Below are positions 27,516 to 38,279 of a stretch of DNA of 64,000 nucleotides, in pieces; the stretch's first letter is position 1, and the number at the start of each line of letters is the position of its first letter. The notes beneath the pieces are model-generated. The model was not told the origin of the DNA and ran no database searches. It saw only the letters and a program-made list of their open reading frames with translations. Where the stretch lies: positions 1 through 64,000 of the forward strand of contig NZ_JACHGQ010000004.1 of the NCBI RefSeq assembly GCF_014202395.1. The letters are read 5' to 3'. Source of the stretch: Histophilus somni. GTDB taxonomy: Bacteria; Pseudomonadota; Gammaproteobacteria; Enterobacterales; Pasteurellaceae. The position numbers and the translations under genes were made by a program.

Positions 27516-29457
27516 CCAACCTGAAATGATATCTCCTCGCCATGTGCAAATTAGTATTGCACCCAATCTGCAAGATTTTGGACCGCACTTTTTATCACAT
27601 TTTGATGTTTTGTGGTTAGGGTGGGAAAAACCCGATTTTAATGTGCATTTTTGCCATGTGCAAAAAGCAAAAAAGTTACTTGGGCAAGAGTTTTTAAATG
27701 TGATTTTTGATGCTCGTCAGGGATTTCATTTAGAAAGTTTAGCGATTGTGGCAGGAACAGTAAAAGAGGGTGGAACATTAAATATTCTACTTAATCATTG
27801 GGATCTTTTAGAACAACAAGCTGATATTGATAGTTTGCGTTGGAGCGGTGTAGAAGGAATGATTGCAACACCGCACTTTATTCGGCATTTTCAACAGATT
27901 GTTAATCAATTTCAGTTTCCTGTTAATCATTTCGCTATTCCGGCGATTACTCAAAATAATCTACCTGATTTATTTTGTTCAGTTCAATTGAGTGCAACTA
28001 AAGCACAGCAAAAAATTATTGACAGTATTTTACAGCAACAGGCAGATATTTATTTTTTAACAGCAAAACGTGGACGAGGCAAATCAGCATTATTGGGTTT
28101 GTTATCTCAACAAGTAAAACAGAAAGTTTATTTGACGGCACCGAATAAAAGTGCGGTGAATATTTTGCAAAAGTTCGCCGGTCAATCAGTTACTTTTATT
28201 GCACCTGATGAGTTTGTTCAGTGTTTGACAGAAAATCCGCAAGACTATCGAAATGCTTGGCTATTTGTAGATGAAGCAGCCATGCTACCTGTCAGTACCT
28301 TAAATTTTTTTAGTGCTTATTTTAAACATATTGTTTTTAGTACAACCATTCATAGTTACGAAGGTACGGGGCGTGGTTTTGGCTTAAAATTTAAGCAACG
28401 AATTTTACAACAACGGCGAAAATGTCTTGAATTTGAATTAAAGGAGCCATTGCGTTGGCGTGAGGACGACAAGTTAGAACCTTTTATTGATGTGCTTTTA
28501 TTGCTTAATAGTGAAGATGATTTTCGGCAATATCATTACAAATCCAATTTGGACGTTCACATAAAATCGCTAAATCAACAGGCGTTATTGACACAAATAG
28601 CAGATTTTTACGGTCTATTGTCTTTAGCACATTACCGCACTTCTCCTATTGATTTACGTCGTTTATTGGATGCTCCAAAACAACGATTTTATTTGGCACA
28701 GACAGAAGGACATTTGCTTGGTGGGGTATGGGCATTAGAGGAAGGGGGATTGTCGGATCGAGGATTGATTGCGGGAATTTGTCGAGGAGAACGCCGTCCG
28801 AAAGGTAATTTAGCAGCACAATTATTGGCTTTTCAATATCTTAATTCACAGGCTTGTGAATTACGTTCTTTACGAATTTCTCGCATTGCACTTCAACCTA
28901 ATTGGCAGAGAAGAGGAGTAGGGCGAGATTTGATAGCTGCTTTGAAAGTAGAAAGTAACATTGATTTTTTATCAGTGAGCTTTGGTTACAGCTCGGAGTT
29001 GGTTTCTTTTTGGCATAAGTGCGGTTTTAATTTAGTGTATTTGAGTGAGTATAAAGAAAGTAGCAGTGGCACATATAATGCAATGGCTATTTGTCCTTTG
29101 ACTTTGCGAGGCAAAGAATTTTCACAACAATGTATGAGTCAATTCAGACGAGATTTTGTTTTATCGGATCATCCTTTATTGAATGAGGTTATAAATAATC
29201 AAACTATTGAGGTAGAGTTAAATGCCTTTGATGTATACTCATTGCAAAAATTTGCATTTTATTACCGCACTTTATCGGCTGCTCGTCCTGCCTTATGGAG
29301 ACTATTGAAGATGATAGCTCCCTCTGAATGTCCTGTCTTGAGGAAATATTTTTGTGGTGAAAAAGATTTCTTGTCTTATGGCGGTTATCGACAAGGAGTG
29401 ATAATTTGCCGCAACGAAGTAAAAGAAGTGTTGCAAAAATATAAAAACTTTCTATGA
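27505..29457 (+). CDS. tmcA: tRNA(Met) cytidine acetyltransferase TmcA
   Basis: TmcA puts N4-acetylcytidine at the wobble position of elongator tRNA-Met, using ATP and acetyl-CoA. The 650-residue product (E. coli about 670) has the family order. An N-terminal domain comes first. An RNA-helicase-like ATPase follows with Walker [14 protein letters not shown] (about residues 186-198) and Walker [10 protein letters not shown] (about 254-262). A GNAT acetyltransferase follows ([16 protein letters not shown], about 462-477), then a tRNA-binding C terminus. The start is uncertain: TTG at 27505, which overlaps ybeY, or ATG at 27526. Neither has a clear ribosome binding site, so coupling to ybeY is likely. 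Confidence 0.92.
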   Translation: MRNNQPEMISPRHVQISIAPNLQDFGPHFLSHFDVLWLGWEKPDFNVHFCHVQKAKKLLGQEFLNVIFDARQGFHLESLAIVAGTVKEGGTLNILLNHWDLLEQQADIDSLRWSGVEGMIATPHFIRHFQQIVNQFQFPVNHFAIPAITQNNLPDLFCSVQLSATKAQQKIIDSILQQQADIYFLTAKRGRGKSALLGLLSQQVKQKVYLTAPNKSAVNILQKFAGQSVTFIAPDEFVQCLTENPQDYRNAWLFVDEAAMLPVSTLNFFSAYFKHIVFSTTIHSYEGTGRGFGLKFKQRILQQRRKCLEFELKEPLRWREDDKLEPFIDVLLLLNSEDDFRQYHYKSNLDVHIKSLNQQALLTQIADFYGLLSLAHYRTSPIDLRRLLDAPKQRFYLAQTEGHLLGGVWALEEGGLSDRGLIAGICRGERRPKGNLAAQLLAFQYLNSQACELRSLRISRIALQPNWQRRGVGRDLIAALKVESNIDFLSVSFGYSSELVSFWHKCGFNLVYLSEYKESSSGTYNAMAICPLTLRGKEFSQQCMSQFRRDFVLSDHPLLNEVINNQTIEVELNAFDVYSLQKFAFYYRTLSAARPALWRLLKMIAPSECPVLRKYFCGEKDFLSYGGYRQGVIICRNEVKEVLQKYKNFL

Positions 29458-29489
29458 TGGAGTGATTTTTATACAGGAAGGAGAATGTG

Positions 29490-29663
29490 ATGCCGGATCA
29501 ATCAGAAAAGAAAGGTTTTTTCCGCCGTATGCTGGATGCGTACAATCAATTTTGTAATGAAATGGAGGTGGATAAAGGGACTTGTCGAGGCTGTGTACCT
29601 ATAGTCAAATTTGATGAAGATGCAAAACAAGAAACAGATAATGAGGCTGGTAAAGCATCATAA
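29490..29663 (+). CDS. 57-residue conserved-looking small protein with CxGC motif
   Basis: The small protein begins MPDQSEKKGFFRRMLDAYNQFC and continues to GTCRGCVPIVKFDED. AAGGAG lies 6 bases before its ATG. It is amphipathic, with three cysteines (one after YNQF, two in TCRGC) that could bind metal. It resembles a short Pasteurellaceae-restricted family (possibly DUF5363), which I cannot confirm. It follows tmcA by 32 bases. Its location before cstA recalls the small YbdD partner of CstA, but the sequence does not look like YbdD. Function unknown. Confidence 0.65.
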   Translation: MPDQSEKKGFFRRMLDAYNQFCNEMEVDKGTCRGCVPIVKFDEDAKQETDNEAGKAS

Positions 29664-29664
29664 T

Positions 29665-29680
29665 TGTGAAGTACTTCACA
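29665..29680. promoter_or_regulatory. CRP-cAMP site of the cstA promoter
   Basis: TGTGA-AGTACT-TCACA is a perfect, fully palindromic CRP consensus. It begins two bases after the preceding stop codon. A -10-like TATAAC (29730-29735) would place the start near 29742, about 70 bases from the CRP centre, a class I distance. cstA is CRP-activated in E. coli. Confidence 0.85.
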
Positions 29681-29743
29681 TAATGGAAAAGATTTAGCCA
29701 ACCAATGTACCCATCTTAGTTTACTTAACTATAACAACTCTCT

Positions 29744-29790
29744 AAAATACGCACGCTTTACTTCAGTGAAGTTGGCGTATTTTTATTATT
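29744..29790 (+). terminator. hairpin in the cstA upstream region (terminator or leader element)
   Basis: AAAATACGC (29744-29752) pairs with GCGTATTTT (29775-29783), with an inner stem ACTTCA (29760-29765) / TGAAGT (29767-29772). TTATTATTATT follows. It could end transcripts arriving from tmcA. If the -10 at 29730-29735 is used, it instead forms the 5' end of the cstA mRNA. Confidence 0.65.
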
Positions 29791-29810
29791 ATTATTTTTA
29801 GGTGATTATT

Positions 29811-31394
29811 ATGTTATGGTTTTTCTTTTGTGTTGCCCTATTGATTTTAGGCTATTTCACATACGGTAAATTTGTTGAGAAAGTATTTGTTATCAATCCG
29901 AACAAGAAAACGCCCGCTTATTCTATGACAGATGGTGTTGACTATGTTCCGATGTCTAAAAAGAAAATTTGGCTAATTCAATTATTGAATATCGCAGGCA
30001 CAGGTCCAATTTTCGGACCGATTATGGGGGCATTATATGGACCGGTGGCGATGTTATGGATTGTACTGGGTTGTGTATTTGCCGGTGCAGTACATGATTA
30101 TTTCTGTGGTATGTTGAGTGTTCGTAATGGTGGTGCTTCAATGCCTACTCTTGCCGGACGCTATTTAGGTACTCCCGTTAAAGTATTTATTAACGTACTT
30201 GCCGTTGTTTTATTATTCCTTGTCGGGATTGTGTTTGTAACCAGTCCTGCTCAGTTATTAAGTACTATTACTTTGGATATGTTTGGTAGTGCAAGTATGG
30301 CTACAACCAATGCACATGAGGTGGTAAGTGCGGTACAAAACGCTGGTGAGATCCGTGTTTGGGGAATGGATAAACCGACAGTTGTGGCGATTTGGACTGG
30401 AATTATTTTCCTTTACTATATTGTGGCGACATTGTTACCGATTGATAAGATTATTGGACGTATTTATCCATTATTTGGTGGACTATTATTATTTATGTCT
30501 GCCGGTATGGTATATGGCTTAGTATCCAGCCATTTAAATGGTGCTGATCCAATTGAATTTTTCCGTTCCGTTGATGGTATGAGTTTTGAAAAATTCTTAC
30601 AAAACTTTGAAACTCGTAAAGAGCTACCATTATGGCCATTATTATTCTTAACCATTTCTTGTGGTGCACTTTCCGGTTTCCATGCAACTCAATCTCCATT
30701 GATGGCACGTTGTGCTGAAAATGAGAAAGAAGGTCGTTTTATTTTCTACGGAGCCATGATTGCAGAAGGTGTTATTGCTTTAGTTTGGTGTACTGTTGGT
30801 TTAAGTTTCTATGAAAATTTGGGTGAACTATTAGCTGCAACCCAACAAGGTTCACCTTCCAAAGTAGTGTATGATTCTTCTATTTATTTCTTAGGGACTA
30901 TTGGTGGTGTTTTTGCTGTATTAGGGGTAGTTGTGCTACCTATTACTTCCGGAGATACAGCATTCCGTTCCGCTCGTTTGATTATTGCGGAGTTCTTAAA
31001 AATTGAACAACGCACTTTGGTGAAACGGTTACTTATTGCAGTTCCGTTATTTGCAGTCGGTTTTTGGATTATTGCATCAAAAATTGACTTTGGTGTGTTG
31101 TGGCGTTATTTCACTTGGGCAAACCAAGCAACAGCAATGGTGATGCTATGGACAGCTGCGGCTTATCTATATCGTTACAATAAATTCCATTGGGTGTGTA
31201 CTATTCCGGCAGCGTTTATTAGTGCGGTATGTTTTACATACTTAGCCTATAACAAAATTGGTTTTGGTTTAGATTATCAACTTTCCGTTTATATTGGTAT
31301 TGGATTAACTATTTTTTGTTTAGTGGCTTTCTTTACTTTATTGAAACCGTTAGGTTCGAAAGATCCGGATGCCTTTATAAATGATGCTACATAA
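29811..31394 (+). CDS. cstA: CstA-family carbon starvation/pyruvate or peptide transporter
   Basis: CstA-family proteins are multi-span inner membrane transporters for pyruvate or peptides, induced when sugars run out. The 527-residue product has about 13-14 hydrophobic segments. It carries the family signatures NIAGTGPIFGPIMGALYGP (about residues 61-79), GAVHDYFCGMLSVRNGG, SGFHATQSPLMARC and ITSGDTAFRSARLI. It is shorter than the roughly 700-residue E. coli CstA. The ATG at 29811 is favoured over the GTG at 29802 because AGGTGA (29800-29805) precedes it. The consensus CRP site upstream fits catabolite control. Confidence 0.88.
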   Translation: MLWFFFCVALLILGYFTYGKFVEKVFVINPNKKTPAYSMTDGVDYVPMSKKKIWLIQLLNIAGTGPIFGPIMGALYGPVAMLWIVLGCVFAGAVHDYFCGMLSVRNGGASMPTLAGRYLGTPVKVFINVLAVVLLFLVGIVFVTSPAQLLSTITLDMFGSASMATTNAHEVVSAVQNAGEIRVWGMDKPTVVAIWTGIIFLYYIVATLLPIDKIIGRIYPLFGGLLLFMSAGMVYGLVSSHLNGADPIEFFRSVDGMSFEKFLQNFETRKELPLWPLLFLTISCGALSGFHATQSPLMARCAENEKEGRFIFYGAMIAEGVIALVWCTVGLSFYENLGELLAATQQGSPSKVVYDSSIYFLGTIGGVFAVLGVVVLPITSGDTAFRSARLIIAEFLKIEQRTLVKRLLIAVPLFAVGFWIIASKIDFGVLWRYFTWANQATAMVMLWTAAAYLYRYNKFHWVCTIPAAFISAVCFTYLAYNKIGFGLDYQLSVYIGIGLTIFCLVAFFTLLKPLGSKDPDAFINDAT

Positions 31395-31416
31395 TTCAAT
31401 TCATAAGTAATAGATA

Positions 31417-31449
31417 AAAACCGTTCGAGGCAACTTGAACGGTTTTTTT
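31417..31449 (+). terminator. cstA terminator
   Basis: AAAACCGTTC (31417-31426) pairs with GAACGGTTTT (31437-31446) around a 10-base loop. The arm merges into a seven-T run (31443-31449). Confidence 0.88.
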
Positions 31450-31524
31450 ATAAAAAATTTACTTTATTTATATGTTTTCAAGATAAAAAACTTGCAACCT
31501 AATCTCACTGGTAATACACTTATG

Positions 31525-31552
31525 AAGTGGTAAAAAGTGGAATTTTGTGGAG
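31525..31552 (+). promoter_or_regulatory. MraZ operator: three GTGG direct repeats at 10-base period
   Basis: GTGG occurs at 31527-31530, 31537-31540 and 31547-31550, exactly one helical turn apart, just upstream of a CATAAT box (31561-31566). MraZ rings bind tandem repeats of this kind and repress the dcw promoter. The match is direct; autoregulation here is inferred. Confidence 0.8.
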
Positions 31553-31621
31553 AAATTTGTCATAATTTCCTCATTTATCTACACAACCAATAATTTTTTG
31601 TGATTAAAGTAAGGAAACAAT

Positions 31622-32080
31622 ATGTTTCGAGGGGCATCAGCGGTTAATCTTGATTCTAAGGGGAGGATTGCAATTCCTACTCGCTATCGTCAGGAAATCC
31701 TCGAAATAAATCAGGGGCAGATGGTTTGTACCGTTGATATTCGCCAGCCTTGCTTATTACTTTACCCTTTAAACCAATGGGAAATTATTGAGCAGAAATT
31801 ATCGAAATTGTCGAATTTCAATCCGGAAGAGCGTAGTTTGCAACGTGTAATGCTAGGTTATGCAACTGAATGTGAACTTGACAGTGCCGGACGAATTCTT
31901 ATTAGTGCTCCTTTACGTCAACATGCAAAATTAGAAAAATCCATTATGTTGGTGGGGCAATTAAATAAATTTGAAATTTGGAGCGAGTCAGAGTGGCAAG
32001 CTCAAATTGAAAAAGATATGACATTAGGTGCGAGTGGACAATTTGCCATGTCTGAAGCATTAAGTATGTTATCCCTATAA
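31622..32080 (+). CDS. mraZ: transcriptional regulator MraZ
   Basis: MraZ is the first gene of the division and cell wall cluster and represses its own promoter. The 152-residue protein has two SpoVT/AbrB-like halves, each with the family DSKGR or DSAGR motif: [14 protein letters not shown] (about residues 10-23) and [14 protein letters not shown] (about 83-96). AAGGAAA lies upstream of the ATG. Confidence 0.95.
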   Translation: MFRGASAVNLDSKGRIAIPTRYRQEILEINQGQMVCTVDIRQPCLLLYPLNQWEIIEQKLSKLSNFNPEERSLQRVMLGYATECELDSAGRILISAPLRQHAKLEKSIMLVGQLNKFEIWSESEWQAQIEKDMTLGASGQFAMSEALSMLSL

Positions 32081-32091
32081 TAAAAAAGATA

Positions 32092-32151
32092 CGTTACAGT
32101 CAGTAACGGTACTAGCAAAGGTAAAAAGGTACGTTTTTTGTTGTACCTTTT
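32092..32151 (+). other. two hairpins between mraZ and rsmH
   Basis: CGTTAC (32092-32097) pairs with GTAACG (32103-32108), and AAAAGGTAC (32124-32132) with GTACCTTTT (32143-32151). Only weak T-richness follows, so partial attenuation or RNA processing is more likely than full termination within the cluster. Confidence 0.55.
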
Positions 32152-32191
32152 ATCCCTTTTGATTTTATTGATTTTTCCTAGGTTATTGCAA

Positions 32192-33157
32192 ATGAGTATG
32201 CAAGATACATTTTCTTCACCTGAGCATTTCACTGTTTTATTAAGAGAAGCAGTTGGCGGTTTAGCCTTAAAAGAAAATGGTATCTATATTGATGGGACTT
32301 TCGGTCGAGGCGGTCATTCTCGTTTTATCCTTTCTCAACTGTCAAAAAAGGGTCAATTAATTGCGATTGATCGTGATCCCCAAGCAATTCAGGTTGCACA
32401 AAATATTCAAGATCCACGTTTTCGTATTGTGCATGACAGCTTTTCAGCTATTCCGGATATTTGTGAAAAATTAGGATTGACGGGCAAAATTGACGGGATT
32501 TTACTTGATCTTGGCGTGTCATCTCCACAACTTGATAATGCGGAAAGGGGATTCAGTTTCATGAAAGATGGTCCTTTGGATATGCGTATGGATACGACAC
32601 AAGGATTATCGGCAACGGAATGGTTGAGGCAGGTTTCTGAACAGGATTTAGCATGGGTATTGAAAACTTTCGGTGAAGAACGCTTTGCCAAACGTATAGC
32701 TCAGGCGATTATAGGATATAACAAAAGTGCGGTGCAAAGTGGAGCAGAACCTTTAAACAGAACTTTACAATTAGCTGAACTGATTGCTCAGTCTGTACCT
32801 TTTAAAGATAAGTATAAGCATCCTGCAACGAGAAGTTTTCAAGCTATTCGTATTTTTATTAATTCAGAATTAGATGAATTAGAAAAAGTATTGAATGGAG
32901 CTTTAAATGTTCTCGCTCCTCAAGGACGTCTGTCGATTATCAGCTTTCATTCTCTAGAAGATCGTATGGTAAAGCATTTTATACGTAAGCAAAGTAAAGG
33001 TGATGATTTGCCCAAAGGATTGCCATTGCGTGAAGAGCAAATTCAACATAATCAAAAATTAAAACCTGTTGGTAAAGCGATTATGCCGACAGAACAAGAA
33101 ATGGCTGCTAATGTTCGTTCAAGAAGTGCGGTCTTACGCATTGCGGAGAGAATATAA
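32192..33157 (+). CDS. rsmH: 16S rRNA (cytosine-1402-N4)-methyltransferase
   Basis: RsmH methylates N4 of C1402 in the decoding centre of 16S rRNA, using SAM. The 321-residue product has [10 protein letters not shown] at the N terminus, the SAM-site [13 protein letters not shown] (about residues 32-44), [14 protein letters not shown] and the C-terminal [15 protein letters not shown]. The ATG at 32192 (MSMQDTF) is chosen over an upstream in-frame start at 32138, which adds a non-homologous hydrophobic stretch. AGG (32180-32182) precedes it. Its TAA overlaps the ftsL ATG by one base. Confidence 0.95.
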   Translation: MSMQDTFSSPEHFTVLLREAVGGLALKENGIYIDGTFGRGGHSRFILSQLSKKGQLIAIDRDPQAIQVAQNIQDPRFRIVHDSFSAIPDICEKLGLTGKIDGILLDLGVSSPQLDNAERGFSFMKDGPLDMRMDTTQGLSATEWLRQVSEQDLAWVLKTFGEERFAKRIAQAIIGYNKSAVQSGAEPLNRTLQLAELIAQSVPFKDKYKHPATRSFQAIRIFINSELDELEKVLNGALNVLAPQGRLSIISFHSLEDRMVKHFIRKQSKGDDLPKGLPLREEQIQHNQKLKPVGKAIMPTEQEMAANVRSRSAVLRIAERI

Positions 33158-33477
33158 TGGTAAGAGATTTCGAACGCTACCCATTGTATAAAGTTATTTT
33201 TGAGGACTTGGTTTCTGCAAATAAATTATTAATTGTTTTAACGATTTTGGTTGTATTGAGTGCGTTAAGTACAGTTTGGATTACTCATCAAACTCGTATT
33301 TTAGTCGCTAAAAAAAGTAATTTAGTTGTTGAAAATCAATCGCTTGAGCAAGAATATTTAAATTTAAGATTAGAGGAAAAGGCCCATAGTCTTCATTCCG
33401 ATATAGAGTCTTTTGCCACTCAAAAGTTGAAGATGAAATCCGTTCCGGCTGAACAAGAGGTTGTTATCATTGAATAG
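33157..33477 (+). CDS. ftsL: cell division protein FtsL
   Basis: FtsL is a small bitopic protein of the FtsQLB complex that licenses septal synthesis. The 106-residue product has a short cytoplasmic N terminus, one membrane segment (about residues 25-45, LIVLTILVVLSALSTVWI) and a periplasmic leucine-zipper coiled coil (about 48-85). The start overlaps the rsmH stop in an ATAATG arrangement, implying translational coupling. Confidence 0.94.
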   Translation: MVRDFERYPLYKVIFEDLVSANKLLIVLTILVVLSALSTVWITHQTRILVAKKSNLVVENQSLEQEYLNLRLEEKAHSLHSDIESFATQKLKMKSVPAEQEVVIIE

Positions 33478-33501
33478 ATAATAGATATTAGGCGGTTATT
33501 A

Positions 33502-35301
33502 ATGACACATAATAAGATAAATCGAAAAAACAAACGAGCATTTGAAAATGGTGCAAAGCGTAATCAACCTAAAAAGATCTATGAAAATAGTTTCTTGAAA
33601 TGGCGTTTTATGGTTGTTGTTGGTCTTATTATTTTATCACTCACAGCTTTAGTGGGACGTGCTACTTATGTACAGATGATTAAATCCGATGTGCTATCTA
33701 ATGAGGCGGATGAACGATCCTTGCGTAAAGAAAAAATTTTGTCTATGCGAGGTACCATTGTTGATCGCAATGGGCAACTTTTATCAGTGAGTGTTCCTAT
33801 GTTTTCAATTTCAGCTGAACCAAAAAAAATTTTTAGTAAAAATGGTTTACAAGATGAGGAACGCTGGCGTGCATTAGCTAAAGCATTAGGTATGTCTTAC
33901 AAGGACTTACGAAAAATTCTAGAAAAAAATCCTAAATCTAGTTTTGTCTATTTAGCTCGTCAGGTGTCACCAACCATTGCGGAGTATGTTAAAGAATTAA
34001 ATCTATATGGAGTTAACTTAAAAACTGAACCTCGTCGTTTTTATCCTAAGACAGAGGAAACTGCACATTTACTCGGCTATACCAATATAGACGGGGAAGG
34101 TATTGAGGGGATAGAGAAAAGTTTTAATTCATTTTTAGTTGGTAAACCTGGATCAAGAACAGTTCGCAAGGATAGGCATGGTAGGATTATTGAGAATATA
34201 TCAGATCTTAAGAAATACGATCCGCAAAATGTCATTTTAAGTATTGATGAAAAATTACAGTCCGTAGCTTATCGTGAAATAAAGAAAGCTGTTGAAAAAT
34301 ACAAAGCGGAATCAGGAACGGCAGTACTTGTTGATATTCATACGGGAGAGGTGTTGGCTATGGCTAATGCACCTTCTTATAATCCAAATATACGCACAAG
34401 TTTTAAGACTGAAGTGATGCGTAATAGAGCTATTACAGATACTTTCGAGCCAGGTTCGACTATTAAACCTTTTGTTATTTTGACCGCACTTGAAAAAAAA
34501 GTAGTGCGAAGAGATGAGATAATCGACACTGGTCGTTTAGTTTTAGATGGGTATGAAGTTAAAGATGTTGCAGTCAGAGATCGCCAAACGCTTGATCAAA
34601 TTTTAGAAAATTCGAGTAATAGAGGGGTGAGCCGTTTGGCTTTGCGTATGCCTGCAAATGCACTAATAGATACATATAAAAAAGCAGGTTTAGGGCAACG
34701 AACAGAATTAGGTTTAGTTGGGGAACAGGCAGGTTTCTTGAATGCCGATCGTAAGAAATGGTCAGATATTGATAGAGCCAGTGTTTCCTTTGGTTATGGC
34801 ATCAGCACTACGCCGTTACAACTTGCTCGTGCCTATGTTACCTTGGGCAGTTTCGGTATTTATAGACCTCTTTCAATTACAAAAGTAGATCCTCCTGTTA
34901 TTGGGCAGCGAGTGTTTTCTGAAAAAATGACTCGTGAAGTGGTTAATATGATGGAGAAAGTTGCGATAAAAAATAAAAGAGCAATGGTAGAGGGTTATCG
35001 AGTGGGAATAAAAACAGGAACAGCAAAGAAAATTGAAAATGGGAAATATGTTAACAAATATATTGCTTATACAGCCGGACTTGCTCCAATCAGCAACCCT
35101 CGCTATGCCTTAGTGGTATTAATTAATGATCCTAAAGGTAGAGAATATTATGGTGGGGTTGTTTCTGCCCCTGTATTTTCCAATATTATGAGTTATGCTT
35201 TGAAAGCAAATAATATTCCTCCTGATAGTAGTAACTATACAAAAACTGTTAGACGTACAGTTTATCTCAATAGTCAAGAGAATAAAGCGAACGCCAATTA
35301 A
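33502..35301 (+). CDS. ftsI: septal peptidoglycan transpeptidase FtsI (PBP3)
   Basis: FtsI crosslinks septal peptidoglycan and is the target of aminopenicillins and cephalosporins in Haemophilus. The 599-residue protein has a cytoplasmic basic tail, one membrane anchor (about residues 33-55), a pedestal domain and the transpeptidase domain. The motifs are S319-T-I-K322, S371-S-N373 and K504-T-G506. By alignment with H. influenzae PBP3 (offset 8), the residue equivalent to R517 is K509, while the position equivalent to N526 is still N518. Replacements at those two positions are associated with reduced beta-lactam susceptibility; lysine for arginine is conservative and its effect is unknown. 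Confidence 0.95.
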   Translation: MTHNKINRKNKRAFENGAKRNQPKKIYENSFLKWRFMVVVGLIILSLTALVGRATYVQMIKSDVLSNEADERSLRKEKILSMRGTIVDRNGQLLSVSVPMFSISAEPKKIFSKNGLQDEERWRALAKALGMSYKDLRKILEKNPKSSFVYLARQVSPTIAEYVKELNLYGVNLKTEPRRFYPKTEETAHLLGYTNIDGEGIEGIEKSFNSFLVGKPGSRTVRKDRHGRIIENISDLKKYDPQNVILSIDEKLQSVAYREIKKAVEKYKAESGTAVLVDIHTGEVLAMANAPSYNPNIRTSFKTEVMRNRAITDTFEPGSTIKPFVILTALEKKVVRRDEIIDTGRLVLDGYEVKDVAVRDRQTLDQILENSSNRGVSRLALRMPANALIDTYKKAGLGQRTELGLVGEQAGFLNADRKKWSDIDRASVSFGYGISTTPLQLARAYVTLGSFGIYRPLSITKVDPPVIGQRVFSEKMTREVVNMMEKVAIKNKRAMVEGYRVGIKTGTAKKIENGKYVNKYIAYTAGLAPISNPRYALVVLINDPKGREYYGGVVSAPVFSNIMSYALKANNIPPDSSNYTKTVRRTVYLNSQENKANAN

Positions 35302-35316
35302 TCATTCAGGTAATCT

Positions 35317-36804
35317 ATGAAAAAATTAACCGCACTTTGGGATATTGATGAACAATTAGATAGCGTTCATAGAGATATTGAACTTCAAGAAATGATTTTA
35401 GACAGCCGTTTAGCCAAGACCGGCTGTCTTTTTGTTGCGATTAAAGGACATCGTGTTGACGGTCGAGAATTTATTATGCAAGCCATTCAAAATGGAGCAA
35501 GTGCGGTGCTGTTTGAAACTGATCTAGTGGAGCAGCATTTGAAAGTAAGCTTTGAGCAAAATATTCCGCTTATTGCGTATTATGAACTGTCAAAACATCT
35601 TTCTCATATTGCAGATAGATTTTATTCATCTCCTTCACAACGTTTAACCCTTGTTGGCGTAACGGGAACCAATGGTAAAACAACCATAGCTCAGTTACTT
35701 GCACAGTGGACACAAATTTTAGGGCATACAAGTGCGGTCATGGGGACGATTGGCAATGGTTTATTTGGACAAATAAAAGAAGCTTCAAATACAACGGGAT
35801 CGGCAATAGAAATACAATCCTCGTTAGATAAATTTATTCGGCAAGGTGCTGATTTTGCTGCGATTGAAGTGTCTTCTCACGGGTTAGTGCAGCATAGAGT
35901 TGAGGCACTGACTTTTCGTGCAGGCATTTTTACCAACCTAAGCCGTGATCATCTTGATTATCATCATACCATGGAAAATTACGCACAAGCGAAGAAACGT
36001 TTGTTTAGTGAACTGAATTGTCAACATAAAATTTTAAATGTTGATGATGAAATCGGGGCAACATGGTTGATTGAATTAAGTAAAGATGATCCTGATGTGG
36101 TTGCAGTAAGTTGCCGTGCGGATTATCAGCCCGATACAAAAAATTGGCTAAAAGCAACCGCACTTAGTTTTCACAGCAAAGGCACAACGATTGAATTTGC
36201 CTCAAGCTGGGGAAATGGGATCTTAAGTAGCCCATTAATTGGGGGCTTCAATGTGAGTAATTTATTACTTGTTTTAGCCACACTCTTATCGCTTGGGTAT
36301 GACATAGATAAATTACTTGCTACAGTACGGCAATTAACCGGTGTTTGCGGTCGAATGGAAATGTTGAGTGCAAAACATAAGGCTACCGTGATTGTTGATT
36401 ATGCACATACACCGGATGCTTTAGAGAACGCTTTGCAATCTGCTGCAGTTCATTGTCAGGGAAAACTTTGGTGTATTTTCGGTTGTGGCGGTGATCGTGA
36501 TAGAGGTAAACGTCCATTAATGGCAGCTATTGCCGAAAAATTTGCTGATAGTGTGATTGTTACTGATGATAATCCTCGAACAGAGAATCCTGAACAAATT
36601 ATGCAAGATATTTTGACAGGTTTTCAGCAATCAAGTGCGGTGCAGATTATTCATCAGCGTGAGCAAGCAATTAAAACAGCGTTACAAAGTGCGGTAGAAA
36701 ATGATGTTGTTTTGATTGCTGGAAAAGGTCATGAGAATTATCAAATTATTGGAACAACTAAATACCATTTTTCGGATCAGGAAATTGTAAAAAAGTATTT
36801 TTAA
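35317..36804 (+). CDS. murE: UDP-MurNAc-L-Ala-D-Glu:meso-diaminopimelate ligase
   Basis: MurE adds meso-diaminopimelate as the third residue of the peptidoglycan stem peptide. The 495-residue product has the Mur ligase order: N-terminal UDP-binding domain, central ATPase with [10 protein letters not shown] (about residues 112-121), and C-terminal domain. DNPRTENP near residue 415 includes the DNPR motif that selects meso-DAP over lysine. It follows ftsI by 15 bases. Confidence 0.96.
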   Translation: MKKLTALWDIDEQLDSVHRDIELQEMILDSRLAKTGCLFVAIKGHRVDGREFIMQAIQNGASAVLFETDLVEQHLKVSFEQNIPLIAYYELSKHLSHIADRFYSSPSQRLTLVGVTGTNGKTTIAQLLAQWTQILGHTSAVMGTIGNGLFGQIKEASNTTGSAIEIQSSLDKFIRQGADFAAIEVSSHGLVQHRVEALTFRAGIFTNLSRDHLDYHHTMENYAQAKKRLFSELNCQHKILNVDDEIGATWLIELSKDDPDVVAVSCRADYQPDTKNWLKATALSFHSKGTTIEFASSWGNGILSSPLIGGFNVSNLLLVLATLLSLGYDIDKLLATVRQLTGVCGRMEMLSAKHKATVIVDYAHTPDALENALQSAAVHCQGKLWCIFGCGGDRDRGKRPLMAAIAEKFADSVIVTDDNPRTENPEQIMQDILTGFQQSSAVQIIHQREQAIKTALQSAVENDVVLIAGKGHENYQIIGTTKYHFSDQEIVKKYF

Positions 36805-36884
36805 GTTTAGTAAAATTTGAAGTCATTGATGAGTAAAATACAGAAATAATTCATTGTATTGAATGATGAGAAGTAAGAAATAAC

Positions 36885-38279
36885 ATGATTAAGTTATCGA
36901 CAAAAGAACTGGCTGACATTTTTTCCGCACGATTAATTGGAGCGGAGGATATTTGTGTGGAAAAGGTTAGTACCGACACAAGAAAGCCTTGTTTAAGAAG
37001 TTTGTTCTTTGCTTTGAAAGGTGAAAATTTTGATGCTCATGATTATCTGACACAGGCAGTAGAACAAGGTTGTTCAGCTGTTGTAGTTGAGCGTGAGTGT
37101 GATGTTGATGTACCACAGTTAATTGTACCTGATACTCGTCTTGCTTTAGGGCAATTAGCTAAATGGCTAAGAGTAAAAATTAATCCAAAAACAATCGCAA
37201 TAACGGGATCTTCAGGCAAAACAACTGTCAAAGAAATGACAGCTTCTATTTTGCAAAAAGTGGCACAAGATCCTGATGCGGTCTTATTTACTCAGGGCAA
37301 TTTTAATAATGATATCGGTGTGCCTTTGACCTTGTTACGTCTTGAGTCGAAGCATAAGTTTGCTGTTATTGAGTTAGGTGCAAATCATCAAGGTGAAATT
37401 GCTTATACCGTGGATTTAGTTCAACCGGATGTGGCATTGGTTAATAATGTTGCTGCGGCTCACTTAGAGGGATTTGGAAGTGTTGAGGGAGTGGCACAGG
37501 CAAAAGGCGAAATCTATCAAGGGTTAAGTGAAAACGGCATTGCCATAATGGAATATGAGCATTCTGTGCGTTACCAAAAAAAGTATTGGTATGAACAAAT
37601 AGGTAATGCAGATACTCGATTGTTTTCCGTTATGGGGAAGGTGTCGGATTACTATGCACAAGAAATCAAATTAACGGAAACAGGCAGTCAGTTTACATTG
37701 TGTTGCATTCGGGAAGGAGAAATTAAGATTAATCTGCCTTATTTAGGATTACATAATGTCAGTAATGCCGTAGCGGCAGCCTCATTAGCTTCATGCTTAG
37801 GTGTGAGTTTAGAACAAATCAAAGCAGGCTTAGAAAAAAAATCGTATGTAAAAGGGCGTTTATTTCCCATTGAGCCTTGTCCAAATCTATTGTTATTAGA
37901 TGATACTTATAATGCTAATGTAAGTTCATTGAAATCCGCTATTGATGTATTGCGACAATATGATAAATTTTTCCGTATTTTTGCTGTTGGTGATATGGCG
38001 GAATTGGGGGAAAATTCAGTGAGTTGTCACAAACAAGTAGCGGATTTTGCTCAGATGGCGAACTTAGATTTAGTGGTCAGTTTTGGTACACAAAGTGCGG
38101 TCATTTCCGATGCTTGTGATGGCGTTCATTTTAGTGATAAAACCGAGTTAGTGAATTATATAATCCCCGTTATTCAGCAAAAATTAGCCGGTCAAAAAGT
38201 TGTTTTATTAGTCAAAGGGGCGAGATGTATGCAAATGGAAGACGTGATTAATTTAGTAAAGGATAAATTTCAATGTTAG
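36885..38279 (+). CDS. murF: UDP-MurNAc-tripeptide:D-Ala-D-Ala ligase
   Basis: MurF completes the UDP-MurNAc pentapeptide by adding D-Ala-D-Ala. The 464-residue product has the ATP site [14 protein letters not shown] (about residues 104-117), the [10 protein letters not shown] motif and [12 protein letters not shown] in the central domain. It overlaps mraY by 7 bases. An 80-base A+T-rich gap separates it from murE. Confidence 0.96.
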   Translation: MIKLSTKELADIFSARLIGAEDICVEKVSTDTRKPCLRSLFFALKGENFDAHDYLTQAVEQGCSAVVVERECDVDVPQLIVPDTRLALGQLAKWLRVKINPKTIAITGSSGKTTVKEMTASILQKVAQDPDAVLFTQGNFNNDIGVPLTLLRLESKHKFAVIELGANHQGEIAYTVDLVQPDVALVNNVAAAHLEGFGSVEGVAQAKGEIYQGLSENGIAIMEYEHSVRYQKKYWYEQIGNADTRLFSVMGKVSDYYAQEIKLTETGSQFTLCCIREGEIKINLPYLGLHNVSNAVAAASLASCLGVSLEQIKAGLEKKSYVKGRLFPIEPCPNLLLLDDTYNANVSSLKSAIDVLRQYDKFFRIFAVGDMAELGENSVSCHKQVADFAQMANLDLVVSFGTQSAVISDACDGVHFSDKTELVNYIIPVIQQKLAGQKVVLLVKGARCMQMEDVINLVKDKFQC

